Origin: an uncultured Granulosicoccaceae bacterium
GTDB taxonomy: Bacteria > Pseudomonadota > Gammaproteobacteria > CALCKW01
DNA: 19,526 nucleotides
Direction: 5' to 3'
Assembly (NCBI GenBank): GCA_937941555.1
Contig: CALDHJ010000025.1
Location: forward strand, 1 to 19,526
The notes under the pieces were generated by a model. It ran no database searches and was not told the DNA's origin. It saw only the letters and a program-made list of their open reading frames with translations. Below, piece after piece: positions 1 through 7,543 of this stretch (position 1 is the stretch's first letter; each line of letters opens with the position of its first letter). The translations under genes and the position numbers were made by a program.

Positions 1-1139
1 CCCGTGTTGGCGAACAGCGATGCCATTTCATTCAGGGTTTCATCGTCGCTCAGGCGTGCCCCGCTGAACAGCGCGTTCACTCGCTCCATTGACTCGGTGT
101 CGAGGGAATAGGCCCCGTTCTCCGCAAAAGCCGCCATCGCACGGCGCACAAACTTCGCATCTCGGCCAGAGGCCTCGAACAGCAGGCGCTCGAAATTGCT
201 CGACACCTGAATGTCCATGCTGGGCGACAGGCTGGGCCTGACCGCCTCTGCGACCATGTCGCCGGATTCGAAAAATCGGGCGAGAATGTCGTTGTGGTTC
301 GAGCCGACAACAAACTGCTCGATCGGCAACCCCATCTGCTGTGCCACCCAACCCGCGAAGACGTTGCCGAAATTGCCACTGGGCACAGCGAAGGACACGG
401 GCTGATCGGGCGCACCGAGGGTCAGCGCTGCCCGGAAGTAGTAGACAACCTGCGCCGCGATGCGCGCCCAGTTGATCGAGTTGACCGCAGACAGTCCCAT
501 GTCGGCCCGGAAGACCGGGTCATTGAACATGGCTTTGACCAGCGCCTGGCAATCGTCGAAGTCGCCGTCCACCGCAAGATTGTGGATATTCGCGTCGTGG
601 ACTGTTGTCATCTGGCGGCGCTGCACGTCGCTGACACGCCCGTGGGGGTGCAACATGTAGAGCGTCACATGCTCGAGCCCCCTCACAGCCTCGATCGCCG
701 CCGACCCGGTGTCGCCGCTGGTGGCACCTACTATGACGCGGTGCTCGTTGCGCGCCGAGAGAATGTGCTCGAAAAGTTGCCCGAGCATCTGCAGGGCAAA
801 ATCCTTGAACGCGAGGGTCGGGCCATGGAAGAGCTCCATCAACCACAAACGGTCGTCGAGCTGAACCAGCGGCGCAACGGCCGGGTGATCGAAGCTGCCA
901 TAGGCGGCATGCGTCATCCGCGACAAGGCGTCCCGGTCGATTTCGTCACCCACAAAACGGGACAAGACCTCGGTTGCCAGATCCGCGTAACCCAGCGACT
1001 TCCACTCACGCATTTCCGCAACCGACACGGTCGGCCACGCCGTCGGCAGATACAGCCCGCCATCGTTCGCCAAGCCGGCCAGAACCACATCGCAGAAACC
1101 GAGCTCAGGTGCGTTGCCCCGAGTGCTTGTGTATTTCAC
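1..1139 (-). CDS. thrC: Threonine synthase (3' end cut by window)
   Basis: Pyridoxal-phosphate enzyme that converts O-phospho-L-homoserine to L-threonine in the cytoplasm, the last step of threonine synthesis. The reading begins VKYTSTRGNAPEL, matching the usual MxYxSTRG start of the proteobacterial family. The PLP-binding lysine is K112 in the motif HGPTLAFKDFA, followed by the phosphate-binding SGDTGSAA motif and, further on, a PSGNFGN motif. About 379 codons are visible; family members run to roughly 430-470 residues, so the last part lies left of the window. The start is taken as GTG at 1139 because homologues begin there; an in-frame ATG at 1148 would add only three residues. The homoserine dehydrogenase gene hom, which often precedes thrC, is not upstream here: the next gene is divergent. 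Identification is firm, the start choice less so. Confidence 0.95.
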   Translation of the reverse strand, partial: MKYTSTRGNAPELGFCDVVLAGLANDGGLYLPTAWPTVSVAEMREWKSLGYADLATEVLSRFVGDEIDRDALSRMTHAAYGSFDHPAVAPLVQLDDRLWLMELFHGPTLAFKDFALQMLGQLFEHILSARNEHRVIVGATSGDTGSAAIEAVRGLEHVTLYMLHPHGRVSDVQRRQMTTVHDANIHNLAVDGDFDDCQALVKAMFNDPVFRADMGLSAVNSINWARIAAQVVYYFRAALTLGAPDQPVSFAVPSGNFGNVFAGWVAQQMGLPIEQFVVGSNHNDILARFFESGDMVAEAVRPSLSPSMDIQVSSNFERLLFEASGRDAKFVRRAMAAFAENGAYSLDTESMERVNALFSGARLSDDETLNEMASLFANT

Positions 1140-1175
1140 GCAACCCATCCGCTGTTTCAGTGCACAGAACCGCGC

Positions 1176-1203
1176 ATTCTACCAGCACTGCTGCGCCATG
1201 CAG
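1176..1203 (-). promoter_or_regulatory. Candidate sigma-70 promoter of thrC
   Basis: Read on the minus strand, TAGAAT (1176-1181) is preceded by TGG, giving an extended -10 element. A weak -35 match, CTGCAT (1198-1203), lies 16 bases further upstream. Transcription would start near 1169, about 30 bases before the thrC start codon. This is a pattern match by eye only. Confidence 0.4.
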
Positions 1204-1297
1204 AGCGCCGCATTGCGACGGCAATGGCGCAATCACCCCAGTTCGTATTCGCTGGCGTCGCTAGACTGCCTCGCTTCAGCGTAACCAGGGAACGCAG

Positions 1298-3844
1298 ATG
1301 AAATCGCATGCCAGAGCCGTCGTCATCGGAGGTGGAGTCGTTGGCTGCTCCGTGCTCTATCACCTCGCACGCGCCGGATGGACCGACACCGTACTGATCG
1401 AGCGTGCCGAGTTGACCGCAGGCAGCTCATGGCACGCAGCGGGTGGATTCCACACTCTCAATGGCGATCCCAATGTCGCGCAATTGCAGTCGTACACGGT
1501 CACGCTCTACAAGGAACTCGAAGCCCTGACAGGAATGGATTGCGGTTTGCACCTGACCGGTGGCGTGATGCTCGCCGATTCCGAAGAGCGCATGAATTTT
1601 CTCCGGTACGTGCATTCCACAGGCCGCGCCCTGGGCATGGAAACCGAGATCATCACACCTGCGGAAGCCAAGATCCTCAACCCGCTGATGGACGAACGCC
1701 ATTTTGTCGGGGCACTCTGGGATCCGGTAGAGGGCCACCTCGACCCATCGGGCACCACCCACGCCTACGCCCGCGCCGCGCAGAAACTCGGGGCCGACAT
1801 CGTACTGCGCAACCCCGTCACCTCAATCGAGCAGGCACCGGACGGCACCTGGTCGTTGCACACCGAGCAAGGCACCATCCAGTGCGAGCACGTCGTGAAT
1901 GCCGGCGGACTCTGGGCGCGAGAAATCGGCCGGATGGTGGGTGTCGAACTGCCCGTTCTCGCGATGGAACACATGTACCTGCTCACCGACAGCATGCCGG
2001 AGGTTCAGGAGTTCAACGCCACAACCGGTCGCGAGCTGGTCGCCGCGATCGATTTCAAGGGCGAGATCTACACCCGCCAGGAGCGCGACGGCATTCTGCT
2101 CGGGACCTACGAGAAGGCCTGCGTGCCCTGGTCACCAATCGACACACCCTGGGACTTCGGCAGCGAACTGCTGCCCGAAGACCTCGACCGCATCAGCCAG
2201 TCTCTGGAGATCGGGTACAAGCACTTCCCGGCTTTCGAGCACAGCGGCATCCGCTCTGTCGTCAACGGCCCCTTCACTTTTGCACCCGATGGCAACCCGC
2301 TGGTCGGACCGGTCCAGGGCCTGACCAACTTCTGGTCGGCTTGCGCCGTCATGGCGGGATTCAGCCAGGGCGGCGGGGTCGGTCTGGTACTGGCAAACTG
2401 GATGGTTGACGGCGACCCGGGCTACGACGTGTTCGGCATGGATGTCGCACGCTACGGCGACTTCACGTCCCTGCGCTACACCAACGCGAAAGTCCGCGAG
2501 AACTACTCGCGGCGCTTTTCGATTCGGTTTCCGAACGAAGAACTGCCAGCGGCTCGGCCGCAACAGACCACCCCTCTCTACGACATCATGACGCGTGACA
2601 ACAACGCCGTCATGGGCGACACCTGGGGTCTGGAGACACCCTTGTGGTTTGCGCCACAGGGCGAACAGGCTGAAGACATTCTGAGCTTCCACCGCAGCAA
2701 CGACTTCGAGCACGTCGGACACGAAGTCAAGGCGGTACGCAAAGGCGTAGGCGTGACGGAGATCGCCAATTTCGCCAAGTACGAAATCAGCGGATCGGGT
2801 GCAGCGGCCTACCTCGACCGCCTCATGACCAACCGCCTGCCCAAACCGGGACGGCTCTGCCTGACTCCCATGCTGAACGAGCGCGGCAAACTGATCGGCG
2901 ACTTCACCATCGCCTGCGCCACACCTGAGCGCTATGTGTTGTTCGGCTCATCCGGCGCACAGATCTACCACATGCGCTGGTTCGAGCAACAGCTGCCAGG
3001 TGATGGATCCGTTCGGATTCACCGCTTTGGCCAAACGCTGGTCGGTCTGTCGATCGCGGGTCCACGGTCTCGCGATCTGCTCGAAAAACTGTGCGACCGG
3101 CCGGTCGATAATACAAACCTGAAGTTCATGGACTACCGCGAGATGGATGTCGCTGGCTGTCCGGTGCGATTGAATCGCATCAGCTACACCGGCGACCTCG
3201 GCTACGAGATGTGGATGGAGCCCTGCTACGAGCGCCGTGTCTACACCGAAATCAAGCGGCTGGGTAAATCACTCGGTGTCGTCGACTTCGGCATGCGGGC
3301 GTTGCTCAGTATGCGACTTGAAAAGAACTTTCCCACCTGGTTTGCCGAGCTGCGGCCGATCTACGGCCCGTTCGAAGCCGACATGGACCGCTTCGTCAAA
3401 CTCGACAAGGGCGAGTTCATCGGACGCGAGCGTGCGCGGCAGGAATATGAAGAAGGTGGGCGTCTCAAGCGCGTCAGTTTTGCAATTGAGGCGGTTGACG
3501 CAGATGTCATGGCCAACGAGCCGATCTGGGCACGCATTCCGGGGGATGTACAAACGGCCATCAGCGCCCCGCATGGCTACGGTGCACGGCGTTTCGACGC
3601 GCAGAACACAGACCTGCCAAAACCCGCTGTGCAGCGTGACGGCGACTGGCAAGTTGTCGGTTGGGTCACCTCCGGCGGCTATGGCCACTCGGTCGGAGCC
3701 TCCCTCGCACAAGGCTATATCCCGGCGTCACTCGCAGACGGCGCGCAGACCGATTTCGAAATTGAAGTCCTCGGTTGTCGGCGACGTGCCACGCTTGCGC
3801 TCGAACCGTTATTCGATCCGACCGGCTCACTCATGCGAAGTTGA
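1298..3844 (+). CDS. FAD-dependent oxidoreductase / aminomethyltransferase fusion, dimethylglycine or sarcosine dehydrogenase type
   Basis: Predicted to demethylate an N-methylated glycine (dimethylglycine or sarcosine) oxidatively and pass the one-carbon unit to tetrahydrofolate. The N-terminal DAO domain starts with the dinucleotide motif VIGGGVVG (G11, G13, G16). It carries GSSWHAAGG, whose His46 matches the histidine that binds FAD covalently in this family. A linking FAO_M-type segment follows at about residues 370-425, then a folate-binding GcvT domain (about 428-715, with GDLGYEMWMEP) and a GcvT C-terminal barrel (about 725-830). The length of 848 residues fits the roughly 830-920 of full-length family members. 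The ATG has a modest ribosome site (AGGGAA) about seven bases upstream. The gene is divergent from thrC and converges on the LuxR-type gene. The nearby MttB-family gene suggests a shared betaine or methylamine pathway; substrate choice cannot be settled from sequence alone. Confidence 0.9.
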   Translation: MKSHARAVVIGGGVVGCSVLYHLARAGWTDTVLIERAELTAGSSWHAAGGFHTLNGDPNVAQLQSYTVTLYKELEALTGMDCGLHLTGGVMLADSEERMNFLRYVHSTGRALGMETEIITPAEAKILNPLMDERHFVGALWDPVEGHLDPSGTTHAYARAAQKLGADIVLRNPVTSIEQAPDGTWSLHTEQGTIQCEHVVNAGGLWAREIGRMVGVELPVLAMEHMYLLTDSMPEVQEFNATTGRELVAAIDFKGEIYTRQERDGILLGTYEKACVPWSPIDTPWDFGSELLPEDLDRISQSLEIGYKHFPAFEHSGIRSVVNGPFTFAPDGNPLVGPVQGLTNFWSACAVMAGFSQGGGVGLVLANWMVDGDPGYDVFGMDVARYGDFTSLRYTNAKVRENYSRRFSIRFPNEELPAARPQQTTPLYDIMTRDNNAVMGDTWGLETPLWFAPQGEQAEDILSFHRSNDFEHVGHEVKAVRKGVGVTEIANFAKYEISGSGAAAYLDRLMTNRLPKPGRLCLTPMLNERGKLIGDFTIACATPERYVLFGSSGAQIYHMRWFEQQLPGDGSVRIHRFGQTLVGLSIAGPRSRDLLEKLCDRPVDNTNLKFMDYREMDVAGCPVRLNRISYTGDLGYEMWMEPCYERRVYTEIKRLGKSLGVVDFGMRALLSMRLEKNFPTWFAELRPIYGPFEADMDRFVKLDKGEFIGRERARQEYEEGGRLKRVSFAIEAVDADVMANEPIWARIPGDVQTAISAPHGYGARRFDAQNTDLPKPAVQRDGDWQVVGWVTSGGYGHSVGASLAQGYIPASLADGAQTDFEIEVLGCRRRATLALEPLFDPTGSLMRS

Positions 3845-3845
3845 A

Positions 3846-3877
3846 CTCAGCCAGACAACGTGCGGAGCCTGGCCGAG
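3846..3877. terminator. Hairpin between two convergent genes, possible bidirectional terminator
   Basis: CTCAGCCAG (3846-3854) can pair with CTGGCCGAG (3869-3877) at eight of nine positions across a 14-base loop. It fills nearly all of the 34-base gap between the converging oxidoreductase and regulator genes. There is no T-tract on either side, so it may only be a 3' end-stabilising stem. Confidence 0.35.
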
Positions 3878-3878
3878 A

Positions 3879-5042
3879 TCAGGATGGCGAGCGATTCTGT
3901 CGGATTGGCGGGCTGCTCTTGAGCACCAGGCGAATCAGCTCACCCACACGGCGGGTGCGCGTTTTGGCAAATATCGAGCTGGTCTGCTTCTTGATGGTCT
4001 CGGGGGACACACCGCGGATTTCGGCCACTTCAACCTTGGTGCGCCCTTCAACGAGCAATTTGCACACGTCGGTTTCGGTTGGACTCAACCCATAGGCAAC
4101 TGACATCCGATCCGCGTTGAAGGGCGCGGGGTTCAACGGGTCGATCAGGGTCACGAACGCACCACCCCAATCGCGCCCCATGTCCCCAGCTGAGTCGCGA
4201 AGTGGTGCCACTTCGACCAGCAAAGCGTGGTCTGACGCGCGCCGTTTGATGGAACGCAACCACTCCACCGTTTTTCCGGAGCCGCTCGCCGTATCGGATA
4301 CCGCCTGGATAGCCGCTCGCAGTTCGTCGCTGAGCGTGGTGTCTCGGCAGGTCAATTTGTCGTCGCCGTTGAGCATCAGGCCATCGCGCGCATCGAGAAT
4401 GCGGTGCGCTTCCGTGTTGCCTTCAATCAAGGTGCCATCTGCACGCACGACGCAGATGCCCACTTCGAATTGGTCCAACACGGAGAGCAGAGTGCTGTTT
4501 TCGCGCTGCAATTGAGCAATCGTGTGCCACATTTCGACCGACTTTGCGGCATGCGGCAAGATCAACTGAATGCGTGACAGGGATTCGCTCGGTACCGTCT
4601 CGAACTCCACACCAAACTGAAATGCAATATTGTCACTCCAGCAGAGATTGTCGTTGAGCTTCGCACCGGCTCGCCTGAACACCTGCATCACATCACGGTA
4701 GTACTCATAGTCTTCGCGACGCTTGAGCGAGACGTCGTCCTGCCAGTAGTCACCGTCTGTCAACACGCTCTGTTTCTGGTGCCGGTGCACGAACTCCCAC
4801 GGTTCGATGTCGTACTTCCAGAAGTATTTTTCGAACACATCAACCTGTTCACGTGTCAGCGACCGCCAGAGTGCACTGCCGGCATTGAACCGCCACGTGG
4901 ATTGCACTTCGGAGTCGTGAAACATCAGGTTGGCACTGCGAGAACCAACGAAATCCACGCAGGCATCGAGCGCCGGAAACCACGACTTCGGGTCGCTGGC
5001 TGCATCGTAGATATCGGTGACGATCTTGACTGGGAAATCCAT
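3879..5042 (-). CDS. LuxR-family helix-turn-helix transcriptional regulator
   Basis: A 387-residue DNA-binding protein, cytoplasmic, with no membrane segment. The C-terminal LuxR-type helix-turn-helix is at about residues 318-376 (YGLSPTETDVCKLLVEG, then VSPETIKKQTSSIFAKT). The N-terminal 300 residues are a probable ligand- or signal-sensing region, with a PAS-like stretch around 187-250 (FEVGICVVRADGTLIEGN). There is no receiver domain and no recognisable autoinducer-binding domain, so it is not a two-component response regulator or a standard quorum-sensing LuxR. The ATG at 5042 (MDFPVKIVTDIYDAA) is preferred because regulators of this kind typically start this way; an upstream TTG at 5063 would add seven residues. 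Neither start has a clear ribosome site. It sits between the flavoprotein and the divergent MttB-family gene, so it is the obvious candidate regulator of that module (inference). Confidence 0.85.
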   Translation of the reverse strand: MDFPVKIVTDIYDAASDPKSWFPALDACVDFVGSRSANLMFHDSEVQSTWRFNAGSALWRSLTREQVDVFEKYFWKYDIEPWEFVHRHQKQSVLTDGDYWQDDVSLKRREDYEYYRDVMQVFRRAGAKLNDNLCWSDNIAFQFGVEFETVPSESLSRIQLILPHAAKSVEMWHTIAQLQRENSTLLSVLDQFEVGICVVRADGTLIEGNTEAHRILDARDGLMLNGDDKLTCRDTTLSDELRAAIQAVSDTASGSGKTVEWLRSIKRRASDHALLVEVAPLRDSAGDMGRDWGGAFVTLIDPLNPAPFNADRMSVAYGLSPTETDVCKLLVEGRTKVEVAEIRGVSPETIKKQTSSIFAKTRTRRVGELIRLVLKSSPPIRQNRSPS

Positions 5043-5117
5043 GGCAGCTGTCGAAATACCCAAAAGGATTGGCTGAACGTCGAGTCATTCCACCATAGCA
5101 GGATGGCGAAAAGTGTG

Positions 5118-5156
5118 CACTGAATCAGGGTGCGAAGATCGAGCAGTGTCAGTGCC
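5118..5156. promoter_or_regulatory. Inverted repeat GCACTGA / TCAGTGC in the luxR-mttB intergenic region
   Basis: A perfect 7-base inverted repeat (5118-5124 and 5150-5156) with centres 32 bases apart, about three helical turns. It lies in the roughly 200-base gap between the divergent regulator and the MttB-family gene, where an operator would be expected. A repeat this short can arise by chance in a region of this size. Confidence 0.25.
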
Positions 5157-5202
5157 GCGATTCCGCACGGCCGGTCGCTGATCCAGCATTTTCACTTCGC
5201 GG

Positions 5203-5231
5203 TTGCCAGTAGCATCAAACTCCAATTTATG
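5203..5231 (+). promoter_or_regulatory. Candidate promoter of the MttB-family gene
   Basis: TTGCCA (5203-5208, five of six to the -35 consensus) is followed after 17 bases by TTTATG (5226-5231, a poor -10). Transcription would start near 5238, only a few bases before the ATG at 5245, giving a nearly leaderless message. That would fit the lack of a ribosome site there. Weak support. Confidence 0.25.
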
Positions 5232-5244
5232 TGCCCGGTCCTCC

Positions 5245-6771
5245 ATGTCCAACACCCCATCCCGCCGCCGCGGAAGGCGTGCCGCCCCGAACCGTCTCGC
5301 ACAACCAGCGCGTCGCGCCCTGACCCGATCTCACGCGCCGGTAGATCTTCTCCCGGCTGAACAACTAGAGCTTGTCCACAACGCATCCCTGGACATTCTC
5401 GAGACCGTCGGACTGGAGGTGTTGGGTGATGAGGCGCGCGCGATCTACTGCAAAGCCGGCGCCTCGCAGGACGGCAATCGGGTGCGCATCCCGCGCCAGG
5501 TCATTCTCGATGCGGTTGCCTGTGCACCCGAGTCATTCAGCCTGCACGCCCGCAATCCCGAAAACACGCTCCGCATCGGCGCCGATGCGATGGCATTCTG
5601 TTCCGTCGCCAGTGCACCGAATTCACAAGATATCGACCACGGTCGCCGCAGCGGCAACCAGGCCGACTTTCGCAATTTCACCCGCTTGAGCCAGCACTTC
5701 AACATCATCCACATGATGGGTGGGTACCCCGTTGAACCGGTGGACATCCCGAGCTCGATTCGCCACCTCGAATGTCTGCGCGACTTCTGCGTGTTGACCG
5801 ACAAGCCCTTCCACTGCTACTCACTCGGACGCCAACGCATTCTCGATGCGTTGGAAATCACACGAATCGCCAGAGGCATCGATCAGGACACTTTGCTGAA
5901 AGAGCCAAGCCTTTTTACCGTGATCAACATCAACTCGCCGTTGACCCTCGACATACCCATGTCGGAGGGATTGATCGAAATGGCTCGCCACAATCAGGTC
6001 TCGGTAGTCACCCCCTTCACCCTCGCCGGAGCCATGGCGCCCGTCTCGCTGGCCGGTGCGCTGGCACAACAGAACGCCGAGGCACTGGCCGGCATTGCCC
6101 TGACCCAGTGGGTCCGCCCGGGGGCGCCAGTGATCTATGGCGGATTCACGTCGAACGTTGACATGAAATCCGGTGCACCGGCATTCGGCACACCCGAATA
6201 CATGAAGACTGCGCAGATCGGCGGCCAGCTCGCGCGCCACTACGGGCTCCCCTACCGTTCATCTAACGTGAACGCCGCCAACACGGTCGATGCTCAGGCT
6301 GCGTACGAATCGGCATTTTCATTGTGGGGCGCAGTGACGGGTGGTGCCAACATGTTGATGCACGGCGCCGGGTGGATGGAGGGTGGACTGTCCGCGTCCT
6401 TCGAGAAATTCGTGATTGACTGCGACCTGCTGCAAATGGTCGCAGCCTACCTTGAGCCCGTGGAGATCAATACCGAAGAGCTGGCGCTGGACGCCATACA
6501 GGACGTGGGCCCTGGCGGCCATTTCTTCGGCACAGACCACACACAGACTCGCTACAAGACCGCGTTCTATGCACCCATGGTGTCCGACTGGCGCAATTTC
6601 GAGACCTGGTCGGAAGTTGGCAGCCCGCTCGCCCACGAAAAAGCCAATCGTTTGTGGAAGCAAGCGTTGGAAGAATACCGGGAACCCCCAATGGACGACG
6701 CCGTGCGCACCGAACTCGATGCCTTTGTCGATCGGCGCATCGCAGAGGGCGGTGTCGCTACCGATTTTTGA
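5245..6771 (+). CDS. MttB-family (trimethylamine methyltransferase-like) protein, non-pyrrolysine type
   Basis: Predicted cytoplasmic TIM-barrel methyltransferase of the MttB family, which in studied members moves a methyl group from a quaternary or tertiary amine to a cobalt corrinoid protein. The 508-residue protein has the family's basic, arginine-rich N-terminus (MSNTPSRRRGRR) and barrel motifs such as TPFTLAGAMAPVSLAGALAQQNAEAL, VIYGGFTSNVDMKSG and LMHGAGWMEGGL. There is no in-frame amber codon, so it belongs to the non-pyrrolysine branch, whose known members act on glycine betaine (MtgB), proline betaine (MtpB) or carnitine (MtcB). The ATG at 5245 is preferred over an upstream TTG at 5203; it lacks a clear ribosome site. 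The dehydrogenase and LuxR-type genes beside it suggest glycine betaine or a related compound, but no corrinoid protein or methyl acceptor gene is visible, so substrate and acceptor remain open. Confidence 0.88.
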   Translation: MSNTPSRRRGRRAAPNRLAQPARRALTRSHAPVDLLPAEQLELVHNASLDILETVGLEVLGDEARAIYCKAGASQDGNRVRIPRQVILDAVACAPESFSLHARNPENTLRIGADAMAFCSVASAPNSQDIDHGRRSGNQADFRNFTRLSQHFNIIHMMGGYPVEPVDIPSSIRHLECLRDFCVLTDKPFHCYSLGRQRILDALEITRIARGIDQDTLLKEPSLFTVININSPLTLDIPMSEGLIEMARHNQVSVVTPFTLAGAMAPVSLAGALAQQNAEALAGIALTQWVRPGAPVIYGGFTSNVDMKSGAPAFGTPEYMKTAQIGGQLARHYGLPYRSSNVNAANTVDAQAAYESAFSLWGAVTGGANMLMHGAGWMEGGLSASFEKFVIDCDLLQMVAAYLEPVEINTEELALDAIQDVGPGGHFFGTDHTQTRYKTAFYAPMVSDWRNFETWSEVGSPLAHEKANRLWKQALEEYREPPMDDAVRTELDAFVDRRIAEGGVATDF

Positions 6772-6827
6772 CACCCGTCACAAAACACCGCCTCAGCACC
6801 ACTGATTGGCCCTGATTTCACCCGCCT

Positions 6828-6855
6828 GCAGACCCCGAAAGCTGTCTGCTTGTTT
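6828..6855 (+). terminator. Probable Rho-independent terminator after the MttB-family gene
   Basis: GCAGAC (6828-6833) pairs with GTCTGC (6844-6849) over a 10-base loop and is followed by TTGTTT. It lies about 57 bases past the MttB-family stop. The stem is short and the T-tract interrupted, so efficiency is uncertain. Confidence 0.45.
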
Positions 6856-6959
6856 CATTAGTGACGCACTTCACCGATTTGGCGGCAGCCTGTCCTTACA
6901 CTGCTCGCACGCTCAACGAGAGCAGAACGGTCGACCAACACGACGACCCACTGCCTCAC

Positions 6960-6976
6960 TGACCGAAAGTCGGTCA
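6960..6976. promoter_or_regulatory. Palindrome TGACCG-N5-CGGTCA, candidate operator
   Basis: A perfect 6-base dyad around AAAGT, ending 29 bases before the ATG at 7006. The size and symmetry suit a dimeric repressor site, or a small hairpin in the leader of the downstream gene. No regulator gene for it is recognisable nearby. Confidence 0.35.
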
Positions 6977-7005
6977 CCCACTCAATCGCGGAATGTGCAG
7001 CCACC

Positions 7006-7350
7006 ATGACGACAAAAGACCCCAAATCAGGCAACGCCATCAAATTGAACGGACGGGTGTCCAGAATGCGTACCGTCCCCCCGCGCGGTGCCGTGGCGAC
7101 CGACAGCGCACTGTCCGCCGATGTGCTGCACATCCGGAGCCGCAAGCCGATTGTCGACCCGAGTCAGCTCGATACCACGCCAACAAAGCCGCGTGCCAAC
7201 GTCCAACGCATCCACGACAGTGGCAATGTGGACGCGACGATTCTGAGTTTCCCGAAGGTCACAGCGGACGCCATCGACATCTGCGACACATCGTTGTTGT
7301 CAGAAACACCGGCCGACGCCGGGTGGGCGCAAAAAAAAAATGTGATGTAG
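7006..7350 (+). CDS. Hypothetical protein, zero-frame product ending just after an A10 run
   Basis: A 114-residue reading of unknown function, MTTKDPKSGNAIKLNGRV onward, ending GWAQKKNVM. It is polar with no signal peptide or membrane segment. Its codons mostly end in G or C like those of neighbouring genes, which supports real coding. The stop comes three codons after a run of ten A residues (7331-7340). In the -1 frame the same kind of codon use continues for about 66 codons to a stop at 7538, ending in a hydrophobic helix. The intended product may therefore be about 177 residues, reached by a -1 slip or by an eleventh A. There is no clear ribosome site before the ATG. The gene stands alone after a terminator and ends five bases from the convergent acyltransferase gene. 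No family was recognised. Confidence 0.55.
   Translation: MTTKDPKSGNAIKLNGRVSRMRTVPPRGAVATDSALSADVLHIRSRKPIVDPSQLDTTPTKPRANVQRIHDSGNVDATILSFPKVTADAIDICDTSLLSETPADAGWAQKKNVM
7331..7340 (+). other. A10 homopolymer, probable slippage or frameshift site
   Basis: Ten consecutive A residues, read in the zero frame as CAA AAA AAA AAT. A one-base backward slip, or an added A during transcription, joins the 7006 reading to the -1 frame beyond. Such runs are unstable in replication, transcription and sequencing. Confidence 0.6.
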
Positions 7351-7538
7351 TGCCAGAGCCACAACCGCAGCGCCATGAGGTGCCGCCTGCACAGGCCCTG
7401 CACGCGTCACACACCGTCAAGCACGACATCAATCAGGTCGCACAGCCAGAGCCGCCCCACCCTCGGCAATGGGTGCGGCCAGTGTCGATTCTGGTCGCGC
7501 TCATTGTCGCCTTGTTGTTGGCATTGCACTCGCTATAG
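7338..7538 (+). CDS. -1 frame extension with C-terminal membrane helix (second half of the 7006 gene)
   Basis: From the A-run the -1 frame reads KCDVVPEPQPQRHEVPPA onward and ends with a hydrophobic segment (VSILVALIVALLLALHSL) at the stop at 7538. There is no good start codon or ribosome site of its own near the junction, so it is best read as the continuation of the gene beginning at 7006. The fused protein would have a soluble, polar N-terminal part, a proline-rich linker and a tail anchor in the inner membrane. If the A-run is a true 10 in the genome and no slippage occurs, this part is silent and the gene is broken. Confidence 0.5.
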   Translation, partial: KCDVVPEPQPQRHEVPPAQALHASHTVKHDINQVAQPEPPHPRQWVRPVSILVALIVALLLALHSL

Positions 7539-7543
7539 CGCCT

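Noticed and set aside
294..1301. Plus-strand open frame of 335 codons opposite thrC
   Set aside because: It is antisense to a clearly recognisable threonine synthase and has no recognisable domain; long opposite-strand frames are common in GC-rich genes.
1378..2409. Second plus-strand frame of 343 codons inside the oxidoreductase gene
   Set aside because: Arg- and His-rich frame-shifted reading of the FAD domain; the true frame carries all flavin motifs.
5245..6771. Pyrrolysine-containing trimethylamine methyltransferase (in-frame amber)
   Set aside because: The frame runs without any internal TAG to a TGA stop, so it is the non-pyrrolysine type.
6858..7145. Minus-strand open frame of 95 codons overlapping the start of the 7006 gene
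   Set aside because: No ribosome site, no recognisable motif, and it runs across the palindrome and the leader of a better-supported plus-strand gene.
7531..7540. CGCTATAGCG palindrome as a terminator between the convergent genes
   Set aside because: Ten bases with no loop and no T-tract cannot form a useful hairpin; it mostly overlaps the stop codon region by chance.
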